Assembly: GCA_003353795.1 (NCBI GenBank)
Contig: PIVY01000014.1
Location: forward strand, 1 to 45,122
DNA from: a bacterium
GTDB lineage: Bacteria; Krumholzibacteriota; Krumholzibacteriia; LZORAL124-64-63
Length of the DNA: 45,122 bases
Direction of reading: 5' to 3'
This document shows, piece by piece, positions 1 to 8,019 of this stretch. Below the pieces are notes generated by a model. It searched no databases. It saw only the letters and a list, made by a program, of their open reading frames with translations, and was not told the DNA's origin. Position 1 is the first letter of the stretch; each line of letters begins with the position of its first letter. Both the position numbers and the translations under genes were made by a program.

Positions 1-451
1 CGTCCCGCACCCAGGCGTTGAAGCTCCCGATGAAGACCGGCCCCGACAGGTAGAATCCCACCGCCCACGCATCCCACCAGCAGCTGAAGCCAGGGTCGCC
101 CTGACAGTAGATGGAAAGGGTGCAAGTGGGCCCCGAGCCGGTGAGCAGGGGAAACTCGGGCAGGGTGATTCCATCCCACTGGAGATCCCAGTCGGTGCCA
201 TAGGTGGCCCAGCCGGGCTCGATGTAATCGCACGGCCAGCAGGCACCGCCGAGACCGAAGGAGATCTCGGTGATCCACTCGTTGGCCTCTGTGGGCTGGA
301 GGATCAGGCGCACCACCGCAGAGCTGGCGCCGGTGCGGTCCCTGATGGTGGTGGGATCGTTGTCGTCGTCGATGTCGAGCAGGATCTCGTAGCCGTGAGC
401 GGTGGAAAACAGGAGCAGGGTCGCGAGCATCAAGAGTGACATGGAATTCAC
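1..451 (-). CDS. Secreted protein of unknown function, N-terminal part (runs off the left edge)
   Basis: An open reading frame on the minus strand runs through the left edge without a stop, giving about 150 codons. The best start is GTG at 451, seven bases after a GGAGG ribosome binding site (459-463); an in-frame ATG at 442 is the alternative. The protein begins with a hydrophobic signal peptide (VNSMSLLMLATLLLFSTAHG) and then an Asp-rich stretch (DIDDDNDPTT). The mature part is rich in Trp, Gly and Cys (GGACWPCDYIEPGW, CQGDPGFSCWWDAW), as in secreted beta-sandwich proteins of this kind of organism. I do not recognise the family. The C-terminus, where a sorting domain would sit, is outside the window. 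Confidence 0.7.
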   Translation of the reverse strand, partial: MNSMSLLMLATLLLFSTAHGYEILLDIDDDNDPTTIRDRTGASSAVVRLILQPTEANEWITEISFGLGGACWPCDYIEPGWATYGTDWDLQWDGITLPEFPLLTGSGPTCTLSIYCQGDPGFSCWWDAWAVGFYLSGPVFIGSFNAWVRD

Positions 452-540
452 GATAGGACCTCCCCGGGATGTGTGGGAGTCGATGTGGACGATGCTGGAG
501 GATATCACACCAAGATCGCAAGTCCGAGGATCCGGTGAAT

Positions 541-571
541 CAAAAAAACGGGGCGCCCAGTCGGGCGCCCC
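541..571 (-). terminator. Rho-independent terminator after the vWA lipoprotein gene
   Basis: A perfect 9-bp stem (GGGGCGCCC at 550-558, GGGCGCCCC at 563-571) with a 4-base loop is followed on the minus strand by seven T residues (A run at 542-548). It lies just downstream of the stop codon of the gene at 595-1701 and upstream of the partial gene at the left edge, so the two are separate transcription units. Confidence 0.9.
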
Positions 572-594
572 GAATCTCGACCTTGAAGCGTGCG

Positions 595-1701
595 TTATTC
601 GAGCAGGCCGGCGCCCTCGTCGCCCGCCCGGAACGTGAACGTGTACTCGTCCCCCGATCCGTGTCCCTCGGGATCCACCGTCAGCCGGAAGTTGTAGTCC
701 GCCGGCGGCAACGGGATGGTGGCGCCATGCGTCTGGATGGTCGCGAACTCGCGGGTCACGAGATCGAATACGCTGCCGATCTCGGAGCTCGACGGATTCT
801 TGTGGTAGCGTCCGCCGCCGGCCTCGGCGATGGCCTGGAGTTCGGCGTCGTGAACGTCGTTGCCGAGACCGATGACATGGACGGTGAGATCGGGATGGGT
901 GCCGATGGCCGTGGCGGCGGCGGCGAGATCGGTGGGCATGAAACCGGCGATCTCGAAGGCCGCCCCGCTGGTGGTCACGCCCTGCGACTGCAGGGACGAG
1001 TTGTCGAACCAGCTGTAGTTGTCGGCGCCGTCGGAGAAGACGATCATCACGTGATGGTCGTTGGGACCGTTGGCCAGCGAATCGTGGGCCTCGAGCATTC
1101 GGTCGGCCTGGTGCGCGGTGGCGGCGAAGAGCTTGGTGGAGGTGCCCGCTGAGGGCGCGGGAACGGCGAGCACGTCGTCGGCCAGCCACGAGCGGCCGTT
1201 GAGATCGGGATAGAAGAGGGTCTCGGCGAACCAGGAGATGTCCCAGGTGAATGTGCCGGGACGCTCGGCGAAGATCTCGTGGCCTTCCTCGATGGCCGCG
1301 CTGGCCGCCGTGAGCATGGGCGTGAACGCCTCGGGCTCGTGCAGGAGCATGCTGTAGCTGGCATCGAGGACCAGGCCGAAGTGGATGCTGGCCGAGAGTT
1401 CCTCGGCGTCCTCCTGCAAGATCGACTCGTTGTCCACCGGTAGGTCGTTGACCTGCATCTCCACCTGCACGTCCTCATCGGTGAGCGGGTAGCCCTCCTG
1501 GTCGCGCGCGATGAACTGCACCACGACGTTGGTCTTGCCGGTGGCCACGTCGTAGCGCACCTGGGGATCGCTGGTGATCTCGATGGTGACGTTGGTCTGG
1601 GGCGGCGGGGGCGCGGTCACGGTATCGTCGTCGTCGCCACAACCGGCGACGAGGACCAAGAGACACGCGACGAGGGATAGCAGAACGAAACGGCCTTCCA
1701 T
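595..1701 (-). CDS. von Willebrand factor A domain lipoprotein
   Basis: The 368-residue protein has a lipoprotein signal peptide with lipobox VAGC (Cys21), then an acidic and Pro-rich linker. An N-terminal beta domain (about residues 35-105) precedes a vWA fold starting with the MIDAS motif DASYS (Asp113), with a later FSDGADN strand/loop and the Rossmann-like stretch VHVIGLGNDVHDAELQAIAEAGGGRYH. vWA domains bind a divalent metal and mediate protein-protein contacts. The anchor places it on a membrane, probably facing the periplasm or cell surface. The ATG follows GGAGGAAAG at good spacing. It is transcribed alone and ends in a strong terminator. Family assignment is firm; its partner is unknown. 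Confidence 0.88.
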   Translation of the reverse strand: MEGRFVLLSLVACLLVLVAGCGDDDDTVTAPPPPQTNVTIEITSDPQVRYDVATGKTNVVVQFIARDQEGYPLTDEDVQVEMQVNDLPVDNESILQEDAEELSASIHFGLVLDASYSMLLHEPEAFTPMLTAASAAIEEGHEIFAERPGTFTWDISWFAETLFYPDLNGRSWLADDVLAVPAPSAGTSTKLFAATAHQADRMLEAHDSLANGPNDHHVMIVFSDGADNYSWFDNSSLQSQGVTTSGAAFEIAGFMPTDLAAAATAIGTHPDLTVHVIGLGNDVHDAELQAIAEAGGGRYHKNPSSSEIGSVFDLVTREFATIQTHGATIPLPPADYNFRLTVDPEGHGSGDEYTFTFRAGDEGAGLLE

Positions 1702-1906
1702 GGCACTTTCCTCCAGGTATGAACCTGCCCGCCGACGTCGATCGTCCTTGACCGCGGGGCGGATTTATTTCGCTACAAGAAGGGCACGGACACCCCGGAA
1801 ACGCAAGACGAATCGTGTCCAGTTGGATGCGGCGGAACGAGCCCATCCGCAGTAACATGCTCGCAGACACGAGGTTCCCGGCTCTTTCCCGACCTGGAGT
1901 TCCGCC

Positions 1907-3592
1907 ATGCCCCCTCGCGCCAGTCGAATCCTCGCGGACCTCGCGGACCTGAAGCTCCAGTTCGGCCGCGATTCCGGCCGCTGCAAGCGTGATCTCCTGG
2001 CCCGGCTCGACGCGGCGCGGTTGCCGTCGGCCGAAACGGTCACAGCCCTGCACGAATTGCTCTGCTTCTGTCGCGCCTATCCCGACGACCGCGCCCTCCT
2101 CGCCCAGGTCACCCGCATGCTCGACCGCTTCGGCGAGCGGCGGGACCTGCGCCGGTTCCGCGATGAACTCGCCAACTCCGGCCTCGAGGGCACGGCCGTT
2201 CACTACGAGTTCTTCATGCAGATGGCCCAGTGGGTGGCCGAGCGCTGGCCGGATCGCCTATCCATCGACTGGGAGGAGTACGGCGACGGCGAGCCCATCG
2301 AGAAGATCCTCAGCATGCTGACCCTCTACCCCGAGACCGCGGGCCTCGACGAACAGGGTTACACGGTTCGCGAGTGGCTCGACCTGCTGAAGGGACCCGA
2401 CGAGACCGACGCCACGTTCCTGGTCCGCCGGATCGGCGACCTCGAGCTGAACACGTTCCAGCGCGAATACCTCTACGAACACCTGGCCGTGCCCATGACC
2501 ATCGCCGCCGGCCCGGGTGGTCCGTCGCGTTCGCGAGCAAGGCTCGGCAGCGCCCGCGTGCACTTCCAGGCCGGCCCCTTGAACACGAGCCGGCCGGATC
2601 TCCCGACAGAACTACGGCGCTCCCCGGAACGCATCACGCCGGTGTCGGTGCGCAAGGGTCAGGCGATCATCGACCTGGCGCGCGAGGCCATGGTCACGCG
2701 CAGCCGCGACCTCGACGCCTTCGCCTTCGGGGACCCCAACGACGTGCGACTCATCGACTGCGGTGACGGATTGCAGTTCGCCGCCATCGGGCTGATCCCG
2801 GAGCGCCGCCTCATGTTCGAAGCGGTCTACGGGTTCCTCACCTTCAAGAACAACGTGCCCATCGGCTACGTGCTCAACAGCGCGCTGTTCGGTTCGGTGG
2901 AAGTGGCCTACAACGTCTTCGACACCTACCGCGGCGGCGAGGCCGGCCACATCTACGGCCGCCTGCTCGCCGCGTTACGGCATCTTTTCGGCGCCGACAC
3001 CTTCACCATCTACCCCTACCAACTCGGCGGCGACGGCAATCGGGAGGGTCTCGAGTCGGGGGCCTGGTGGTTCTACCAGAAGCTGGGATTCCGGGCCCGC
3101 GACGAGCACGTGACGACGCTCATGAACCGCGAGTTGGCGAGAATGAAGAAGAATCCCCACCACCGCTCGAGCATCGCGACGCTGGAAGAATTGGCCACCG
3201 AGAACGTGTTCTACGATCTGGGCCGCCCGCGGCAGGACGTGATCGGCGGGCTTGCCATGGGCCGGGTCGGAGAACGGATCACCGCCTTCCTGTCGAGCCG
3301 GTTCGGTTCGCAGCGGCGAGAGGGCGCGAAGGTGTGCGTGCAGGAGGCCAGGAGGCTGCTCGGCGTCAAGCGGCCGCGAAATCTGACCATCGGCGAGCAA
3401 CTGGCCTGGGAGCGCTGGGCGCCCCTGGCGCTGACCCTGCCCGGCGTGGTCCGGTGGACCGCCGCCGAGAAGCGGGACTTCGCGGCGGTGATCTCGGCCA
3501 AGGGCGGTCGGCGCGAATCGGACTTCGTGGCGCTGTTCGACGGGCACCGGAAGCTGCGTCGAGCGGTGCGTCGGCTCGCCACGGCCGACTGA
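1907..3592 (+). CDS. Conserved-looking orphan protein with a possible acetyltransferase-like segment
   Basis: A 561-residue soluble protein without signal peptide or membrane segment. The ATG follows CTGGAG at 7 bases. The first ~130 residues look all-helical and charged. The middle (about residues 240-300) carries a basic stretch. Residues about 305-410 contain VPIGYVL (317-323), NVFDTYRGGEAGHIYGRLLAALRH and WWFYQKLGF (387-395). This order of a beta strand, a helix after an R/G-rich loop and a 'FYxKLGF' strand resembles the GNAT N-acetyltransferase fold, but the acetyl-CoA loop (Q/RxxGxG/A) is not clearly present. The C-terminal ~150 residues are helical and basic. Function is not assigned; GNAT-like is a guess. 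It stands alone, convergent with the phosphatase gene downstream. Confidence 0.75.
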   Translation: MPPRASRILADLADLKLQFGRDSGRCKRDLLARLDAARLPSAETVTALHELLCFCRAYPDDRALLAQVTRMLDRFGERRDLRRFRDELANSGLEGTAVHYEFFMQMAQWVAERWPDRLSIDWEEYGDGEPIEKILSMLTLYPETAGLDEQGYTVREWLDLLKGPDETDATFLVRRIGDLELNTFQREYLYEHLAVPMTIAAGPGGPSRSRARLGSARVHFQAGPLNTSRPDLPTELRRSPERITPVSVRKGQAIIDLAREAMVTRSRDLDAFAFGDPNDVRLIDCGDGLQFAAIGLIPERRLMFEAVYGFLTFKNNVPIGYVLNSALFGSVEVAYNVFDTYRGGEAGHIYGRLLAALRHLFGADTFTIYPYQLGGDGNREGLESGAWWFYQKLGFRARDEHVTTLMNRELARMKKNPHHRSSIATLEELATENVFYDLGRPRQDVIGGLAMGRVGERITAFLSSRFGSQRREGAKVCVQEARRLLGVKRPRNLTIGEQLAWERWAPLALTLPGVVRWTAAEKRDFAAVISAKGGRRESDFVALFDGHRKLRRAVRRLATAD

Positions 3593-3614
3593 ACCCCGTG
3601 TTCGAACCGCCGGT

Positions 3615-4193
3615 CTAGTCGGCCTCGATCAACCGGAGATCGCGGTCGAGGAATCTGGCGAACGGCGACTTGCCGATCCCCATGGCCTCGCCGCGGGCAT
3701 AGGCGTCGGCCACATCGAATCCCTGATACTCCACCAGATACGCCGCCCAGAGATGGCTGGCCCGCCAGGCCACCGTGCAGTGCAGAAGCACCGGCCCCGG
3801 ATGGCGCGCCAGGGCGTCCGCGAACGTCGCCACCGCTGCCGGCGTGTAGGGGTGATCGTCGCCTCCCAGCGGGATCCAGACGTACTCGACATCCAGCTCG
3901 GCAAGGACCGCGGCCTCATCGAACGGAACGCGCTCGCGATTCTCCATCTCCCCCGGCGTGCGCAGGTTCACCACCACGGTGACACCTCGGTCGGGCAGTT
4001 CACGCACGGCGTCCTCGCTGGGCTGACCGGCGATGAAGACGCGGCCTTCATGGAAGACGCGAGCCTGGAAGCCCGCATAGTCACGGACCGAATCGGGCGG
4101 AGCCGTGTGATCGAAATCGACCCAGGGCGCGGGCAGGGCTGCGGCCGCACCGGCGGCGAGCAGAAAGACGGTCGCAACGGCAACGTGTCGCAT
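3615..4193 (-). CDS. Secreted Blh-like (DUF442-type) dual-specificity phosphatase fold protein
   Basis: A 192-residue protein with a cleavable signal peptide (MRHVAVATVFLLAAGAAAAL). The domain opens with FIAGQPSEDAVRELPDRGV, the typical start of Blh/DUF442 proteins and related PTP-fold enzymes, and contains VVNLRTPGE. The active-site loop is HCTVAWRAS (Cys139, Arg144), a C-x4-R loop as in Blh rather than the C-x5-R of classical phosphatases. The ATG at 4193 follows GAGGA on the minus strand; longer upstream frames lack a ribosome site. It lies 41 bp downstream of a rhodanese lipoprotein gene on the same strand, so the two probably form an operon. Family members have been linked to sulfide/persulfide metabolism or protein dephosphorylation; which applies here is open. 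Confidence 0.82.
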   Translation of the reverse strand: MRHVAVATVFLLAAGAAAALPAPWVDFDHTAPPDSVRDYAGFQARVFHEGRVFIAGQPSEDAVRELPDRGVTVVVNLRTPGEMENRERVPFDEAAVLAELDVEYVWIPLGGDDHPYTPAAVATFADALARHPGPVLLHCTVAWRASHLWAAYLVEYQGFDVADAYARGEAMGIGKSPFARFLDRDLRLIEAD

Positions 4194-4234
4194 GACGATT
4201 CCTCGGGCTGGAGCCAAACGCGATGGCGAAGGTC

Positions 4235-4930
4235 TCACTTTACGACAGGCAGCCCTTCCCGGTTCCAATCGTTGATCCCCTTGCGCAGGTTGACCACCTG
4301 CGAGAATCCCGCGTCCACGAGGACCTTGGCCGCCACCGTGCTGCGGTTGCCGCTGCGGCAATAGACCAGCACCGGTCGATCCTTCTCGGCCGTCAGTTCG
4401 CCCAGTCGCTTCTGGATTTCCTGCACGGGTATCAGCACCGCCCCCTCGAGATGACCACCGGAGAACTCGCCGGGCGTGCGCACGTCGAGGATGACCGGGT
4501 CGAGATTGGCGATGAGGCCCGCTGCATCGCGCGCCGACACCTCGCGGTAGTGGGATGCGGCGTACTCGACGGCCTCGATGACACCGCCGGCGCTGCCGAT
4601 GGTGAACTCGAAACTCCCGGCCTCGGGAACCTTGAAGTAGGCACGCTCGCCCTCGGGCACCGGGGCGGTGTGGGTGACCCCGAGGGCCGGGATCTCCAGG
4701 GTGAAGGACTCGCTGCCGGTCAGTTCGGGGCGAACGTAGTCACCGCGATAAATCCGCAGGGACTGGTCGGTGGCGGCGGGGTCGAAGGTGAGGACCCGCA
4801 GTCCGGCCTCGACGCGACCCGAGATGCTGGGCTGGGCCGGATCGGATTGCTCGCCGGACGAGCCGCAGGACATGGACATGAGGCAGATCGCGAGTGCGAC
4901 GGCAGCCAGGAAGGATCGGTACGTCATCAT
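4235..4930 (-). CDS. Rhodanese-domain lipoprotein
   Basis: A 231-residue protein with a lipoprotein signal ending in LMSMSC. An N-terminal cupredoxin-like or beta-rich domain (about residues 35-125; ITLEIPAL/TVPEG-type strands) is followed by a complete rhodanese domain. In that domain DVRTPGEFSGGHLEGAVLIP and the active-site loop CRSGNRS (Cys191) are intact, which predicts a persulfide-carrying sulfurtransferase on the outside of the inner membrane or in the periplasm. Start codons at 4930 and 4927 (ATGATG) both sit behind GGAGGAGAA. The pairing with the adjacent secreted Blh-like protein suggests a joint role in extracytoplasmic sulfur chemistry (inference). Confidence 0.88.
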   Translation of the reverse strand: MMTYRSFLAAVALAICLMSMSCGSSGEQSDPAQPSISGRVEAGLRVLTFDPAATDQSLRIYRGDYVRPELTGSESFTLEIPALGVTHTAPVPEGERAYFKVPEAGSFEFTIGSAGGVIEAVEYAASHYREVSARDAAGLIANLDPVILDVRTPGEFSGGHLEGAVLIPVQEIQKRLGELTAEKDRPVLVYCRSGNRSTVAAKVLVDAGFSQVVNLRKGINDWNREGLPVVK

Positions 4931-4989
4931 TTCTCCTCCGTGTCGAAAAAACCTGGAACCATGGCGGCGACGCCATCGGGGCCGCCGGC

Positions 4990-5643
4990 TCACACCACCA
5001 CCCCGAGCACCTGCAGCAACTCCGCCACCGCCACGGCGGCCAGTACGCTTGCCAGCGTGCCCACCAGAAAATACTCCGCGAACTCCGAGTCGGTCTCGAA
5101 TCGTTTGTGGCGCGCCAGTGCCTTGGCGGCCACGATGAAACCCATGGCAGCGTACTGCCCCTTGGCGATCACCACGAGGACGATCCAGCGTTCGAGCACA
5201 CCGATGGCCTCGCCGCGCCCCACCTCGTCGAGAATCGTGTCGGTCGACTTGCCTACCAGTCCCATGCCCCAGCGCAGGGCGCGGGTGGCCGGTTCGGCGA
5301 GCAGGAGGAACGCGGCGGTCCAGATCCAGGGCGCAGCGCCAGCAGGATGGGGGATCGGCAGCAGCCAGAACTGAACCGCGCAGCCGAGCACGAACACGGC
5401 CAGCCCGAGGAGCGCGCGTCGCCGGTCGGCGCTCAGGCTCCAGCGGGTCCAGGCCACGATCACCAGGCCCACGACGATCACCGACCCGACCCGTCGCCAC
5501 CAGGCCACTTCGGGATACCAGCCGAACACTGCGGCCAGCACGAGTCCGGCCATCGTTGCCTGGGCCAGCAACAACCCGCGCCCCGTCAGCCGCGCGAGAT
5601 TCACGCCGGCCAGGGTGATCGTCAGCGTGATCCAAGGATTCAT
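4990..5643 (-). CDS. DUF3307 family membrane protein
   Basis: A 217-residue polytopic membrane protein. Hydrophobic segments are visible near residues 5-35, 50-65, 77-95, 105-120, 150-175 and 195-217. An RxxxD/E-rich cytoplasmic loop (KSTDTILDEVGRGEAIGVLERWIVL) and the loop KALARHKRFETDSEFAEYFLVGTLAS resemble DUF3307 proteins, which are regularly found beside satD. Its ATG (5643) overlaps the satD stop by four bases (ATGA), so translation is coupled. Function is unknown in the family. Confidence 0.78.
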   Translation of the reverse strand: MNPWITLTITLAGVNLARLTGRGLLLAQATMAGLVLAAVFGWYPEVAWWRRVGSVIVVGLVIVAWTRWSLSADRRRALLGLAVFVLGCAVQFWLLPIPHPAGAAPWIWTAAFLLLAEPATRALRWGMGLVGKSTDTILDEVGRGEAIGVLERWIVLVVIAKGQYAAMGFIVAAKALARHKRFETDSEFAEYFLVGTLASVLAAVAVAELLQVLGVVV

Positions 5644-6314
5644 GAGGTCCCGCCCTTCTCGGTCGCCATCTGCGCGAGCCCCTGCTCGAGGGCCGTCCAT
5701 GCGTCCCGGTACAGCGGCCAACCCGCGGCCCGTTGACGCAAGCTCACCGCACCTCGCGTGACGTTCAACTCGTCGGCCACCTTGTTCCAGGCCCCCAGTT
5801 CCTCGTACCGCGCAATGGCCTCGCGTTGCGGTTCGGTCCAGCGTGTGCGATCCCGGAGGGCGTAGGCAGCCAGGGCGCTCCACAGGTCGTCCGTCGACGC
5901 GGTGCCGGTCTCGAGTCGGCAGAGGACGTCGGTGTCGTGTGCACACTTCAGGGCCGAGCGGGCCCGATGGAAGCAGGGGCCGTCCATTCCCAGGGCCTGC
6001 GGTTTCAGATCGGTGGTCAATCCGCCGATGCCCAGGCCGAAACGGACGGCGACCGGTCGCGCCAGCTCGACGATGGCCGCCATCTGCGTCATCACGGCGC
6101 CGGCGCCCACGGCGTTGGCGGTGAAGAGGGCCTGGAACTCGTCGCCCAGGGTCAGCAACGGTTGCGACGCGATCCCCGAGCCGTCTTCGGGACCGGCGGC
6201 CGCGAAGAGGCCCGTGAGACGATCCTGGATCTGACGGCGCTGGTCCGCATCCGTGCTGCGGGACGCCACGAGGTCGCCGATGAGTGCGATGGCCGGTGCC
6301 GGGAACGTCTTCAT
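5640..6314 (-). CDS. satD: SatD family protein with C-terminal helix-turn-helix
   Basis: A 224-residue soluble protein that starts with the SatD signature ALIGDLVASR and carries LTLGDEFQALF, the most conserved motif of the family. The C-terminal ~60 residues contain a helix-turn-helix-like segment (AWNKVADELNVTRGAVSLRQRAAG), so it may bind DNA. SatD proteins were first named from a growth-phase/acid-stress locus in streptococci; the biochemical role is not known. The gene begins a two-gene operon with the DUF3307 membrane protein (4-bp overlap). No Shine-Dalgarno is visible before ATG 6314; instead an operator-like palindrome occupies the region 5-24 bases upstream. I infer possible autoregulation through the tandem palindromes. 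Confidence 0.85.
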   Translation of the reverse strand: MKTFPAPAIALIGDLVASRSTDADQRRQIQDRLTGLFAAAGPEDGSGIASQPLLTLGDEFQALFTANAVGAGAVMTQMAAIVELARPVAVRFGLGIGGLTTDLKPQALGMDGPCFHRARSALKCAHDTDVLCRLETGTASTDDLWSALAAYALRDRTRWTEPQREAIARYEELGAWNKVADELNVTRGAVSLRQRAAGWPLYRDAWTALEQGLAQMATEKGGTS

Positions 6315-6318
6315 GCCG

Positions 6319-6426
6319 ATTTAGCCCATCAGCTAAATTGAGAGATGTTTAATTTCAGAGCTAAATTTCAACCACTACGCTTTAGCTGTCAAGCTAAAAT
6401 ATCGAATATATAGCTTCATGGCTAAA
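6319..6426. promoter_or_regulatory. Four tandem TTTAGC-N6-GCTAAA palindromes upstream of satD
   Basis: Four 18-bp sites: A 6320-6337 (TTTAGC/GCTAAA, extended to ATTTAGC/GCTAAAT at 6319-6338), B 6348-6365 (TTTAAT/GCTAAA), C 6381-6398 (TTTAGC/GCTAAA) and D 6409-6426 (TATAGC/GCTAAA). All have a 6-bp spacer; the centres are 28, 33 and 28 bp apart. The region is strikingly AT-rich against the GC-rich background. On the minus strand the spacer of site C reads TTGACA, a perfect -35 element pointing at satD, so binding would block that promoter. Palindromes with a constant spacer in tandem indicate a dimeric repressor, plausibly SatD itself. Confidence 0.8.
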
Positions 6427-6477
6427 CAATGGCCGACGTCCCCTGTCGGCCAACCGGCCGGCCGTCGATTCCCTACC

Positions 6478-6506
6478 TTGACAGAATACAGTCCCTACGG
6501 CATACT
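6478..6506 (+). promoter_or_regulatory. Sigma-70-type promoter of the glycan-binding lipoprotein / ROK / GH16 operon
   Basis: TTGACA (6478-6483), a 17-bp spacer and CATACT (6501-6506). The downstream edge overlaps the 23-bp operator that starts at 6505, an arrangement suited to repression. Confidence 0.7.
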
Positions 6507-6527
6507 TTGATCGGCAACCAAACAAAG
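6505..6527. promoter_or_regulatory. 23-bp operator, copy 1 of 4 (probable ROK repressor site)
   Basis: Half-sites CTTTGATCGG and CCAAACAAAG separated by CAA. It matches the sites at 14734, 23612 and 23806 and overlaps the -10 region of the promoter that drives the operon containing the ROK repressor, which implies autoregulation. Confidence 0.75.
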
Positions 6528-6578
6528 TGGTTCCACCACCCCCTGGGCACGATGTCCGGTACAGCGCGGAGGCGAGAC

Positions 6579-7976
6579 GTGAACCAGAACCGAAGCCCCT
6601 GGATCGCCCTGGCGGCGATGTCCCTCCTCATGGCGATCGCCGGCTGCAGCGACCGGAATCCCACCGGCCTGGAGATCGCCCGCGCGCCCATCGACCCGCT
6701 GGTCTTCGAAGACGCCCTCAGCGAAGACGTCTACTTCCAGCCATTCTTCCAGACCCACTACACGACCATGGAGTTGGATTCCGTCTTCGCCTTCGACGGC
6801 TTCGCCCACGACGGCGCGCGGTCGCTCAAGATGACGATTCCACCCCTGGGTTCCGCCCTGGGACCCTTTTCCGGCGGTGTACTGACATCGAGCGGCAACC
6901 GGGACCTGGCCGATTTCAATGCGCTGACCTTCTACGCCCGTGCCGATTCCAACATCAGCCTGAACGTGGCCGGCTTCGGCAACGACAACACCGGTACGTC
7001 ACTCTATGAAGCCATCAGGGTAGATATTCCTCTGACGCGCGAGTGGACCTTCGTGGTCGTTCCCGTCCCTGACCCGTCCCGGTTGATCGCCGAGCGGGGT
7101 CTATTCAGTTTCGCCGAGGGCGTCGAGGACCAGTATCCCCTTGGCTACGCCGTCTGGTTCGACGAGATCCGGTTCGCCAAGCTCGGCAACATCGAGGTCT
7201 TCCGTCCCACCATGGACTCGGGACCGCAGCAATACTTCGTCGGCTCCACGGTGGCGGTGACCGGCACCTACACCGTCTTCCGCCTGGACGGGGCCTTCAC
7301 CTTCGTCTACCACTCGGCCGGATACTTCGACTACGCCTCCTCCGACCCCGCAGTCGCGGCGGTCACCGGGAGTGAAATCGAGGTCATCGGCTCGGGCGAA
7401 TCGATCATCTCGGGCAAGCTGCAGGACGTCGATGTCTTCGGCACCATCAACCTGGCCGCATACGAGCCGCCGACCGTCGCCGCCACGCCGCCGACGTTGC
7501 CGGCCGCCAGCGTGATCTCCATGTTCAGCGACGTCTACAGCGACGTGCCCGTCGACACCTGGAACACCCAGTGGGGCGGATCCAATGCCCAGGTCGAGAA
7601 CTACGTGGTCGCCGGCGACAACACCCTGATGTACACCAACCTCAACTTCGTGGGCATCGAGTTCCGCAACCCCACCATCGACGCCTCGGCCATGTCCCAC
7701 TTCCACCTCGACGTCTACGCGCCCGCAGGCACCGACTTCAAGGTCAAGCTGGTCTCCTTCCCGGACGGCGGCGACGCATCCGTGGAAACGATGGACCTGG
7801 TTCTCACCGCGGATACCACGCCGGCCTTCGTCGCGGGCGGATGGTCGGCCCTGGAAATCCCGCTGACCGATTTCCAGTTACCCGAAGGCTGGGACTGGGC
7901 CCACATCGGGCAGATGGTACTCAGCACGTCCAACGCCCAGCTAGTGCTGGTAGACAACGTCTACTGGCACGAATAG
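6579..7976 (+). CDS. Surface glycan-binding lipoprotein of the beta-glucan locus
   Basis: The GTG start at 6579 is six bases after GGAGG (6568-6572); an earlier in-frame ATG at 6429 lies upstream of the promoter and operator and is not used. The 465-residue product has a lipobox AIAGC. Two beta-sandwich units follow: an N-terminal module (about residues 35-215) with LKMTIPP, FYARADSNISLNVAGFGND and WFDEIRFAKL, and a C-terminal module (about 310-465) with FSDVYSDVPVDTWNTQW, IDASAMSHFHLDVYAP and LVLVDNVYWHE. Such modules occur in the non-catalytic lipoproteins and GH16 enzymes of laminarin loci in Bacteroidota. A short Ig-like (Big_2-type) segment with ASSDPAVAAV lies between. No catalytic motif is seen, so a glucan-capturing role is inferred. 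First gene of an operon with ROK and GH16. Confidence 0.82.
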   Translation: MNQNRSPWIALAAMSLLMAIAGCSDRNPTGLEIARAPIDPLVFEDALSEDVYFQPFFQTHYTTMELDSVFAFDGFAHDGARSLKMTIPPLGSALGPFSGGVLTSSGNRDLADFNALTFYARADSNISLNVAGFGNDNTGTSLYEAIRVDIPLTREWTFVVVPVPDPSRLIAERGLFSFAEGVEDQYPLGYAVWFDEIRFAKLGNIEVFRPTMDSGPQQYFVGSTVAVTGTYTVFRLDGAFTFVYHSAGYFDYASSDPAVAAVTGSEIEVIGSGESIISGKLQDVDVFGTINLAAYEPPTVAATPPTLPAASVISMFSDVYSDVPVDTWNTQWGGSNAQVENYVVAGDNTLMYTNLNFVGIEFRNPTIDASAMSHFHLDVYAPAGTDFKVKLVSFPDGGDASVETMDLVLTADTTPAFVAGGWSALEIPLTDFQLPEGWDWAHIGQMVLSTSNAQLVLVDNVYWHE

Positions 7977-8019
7977 GATCGCGGCGGAGTCTATCGATCC
8001 TCGTGACGAAAGCGGCTGG

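Noticed and set aside
6429..6578. N-terminal extension of the glycan-binding lipoprotein from ATG 6429
   Set aside because: The extension would contain the promoter (6478-6506) and the operator (6505-6527) and would hide the lipoprotein signal. The GTG at 6579 has GGAGG at ideal distance.
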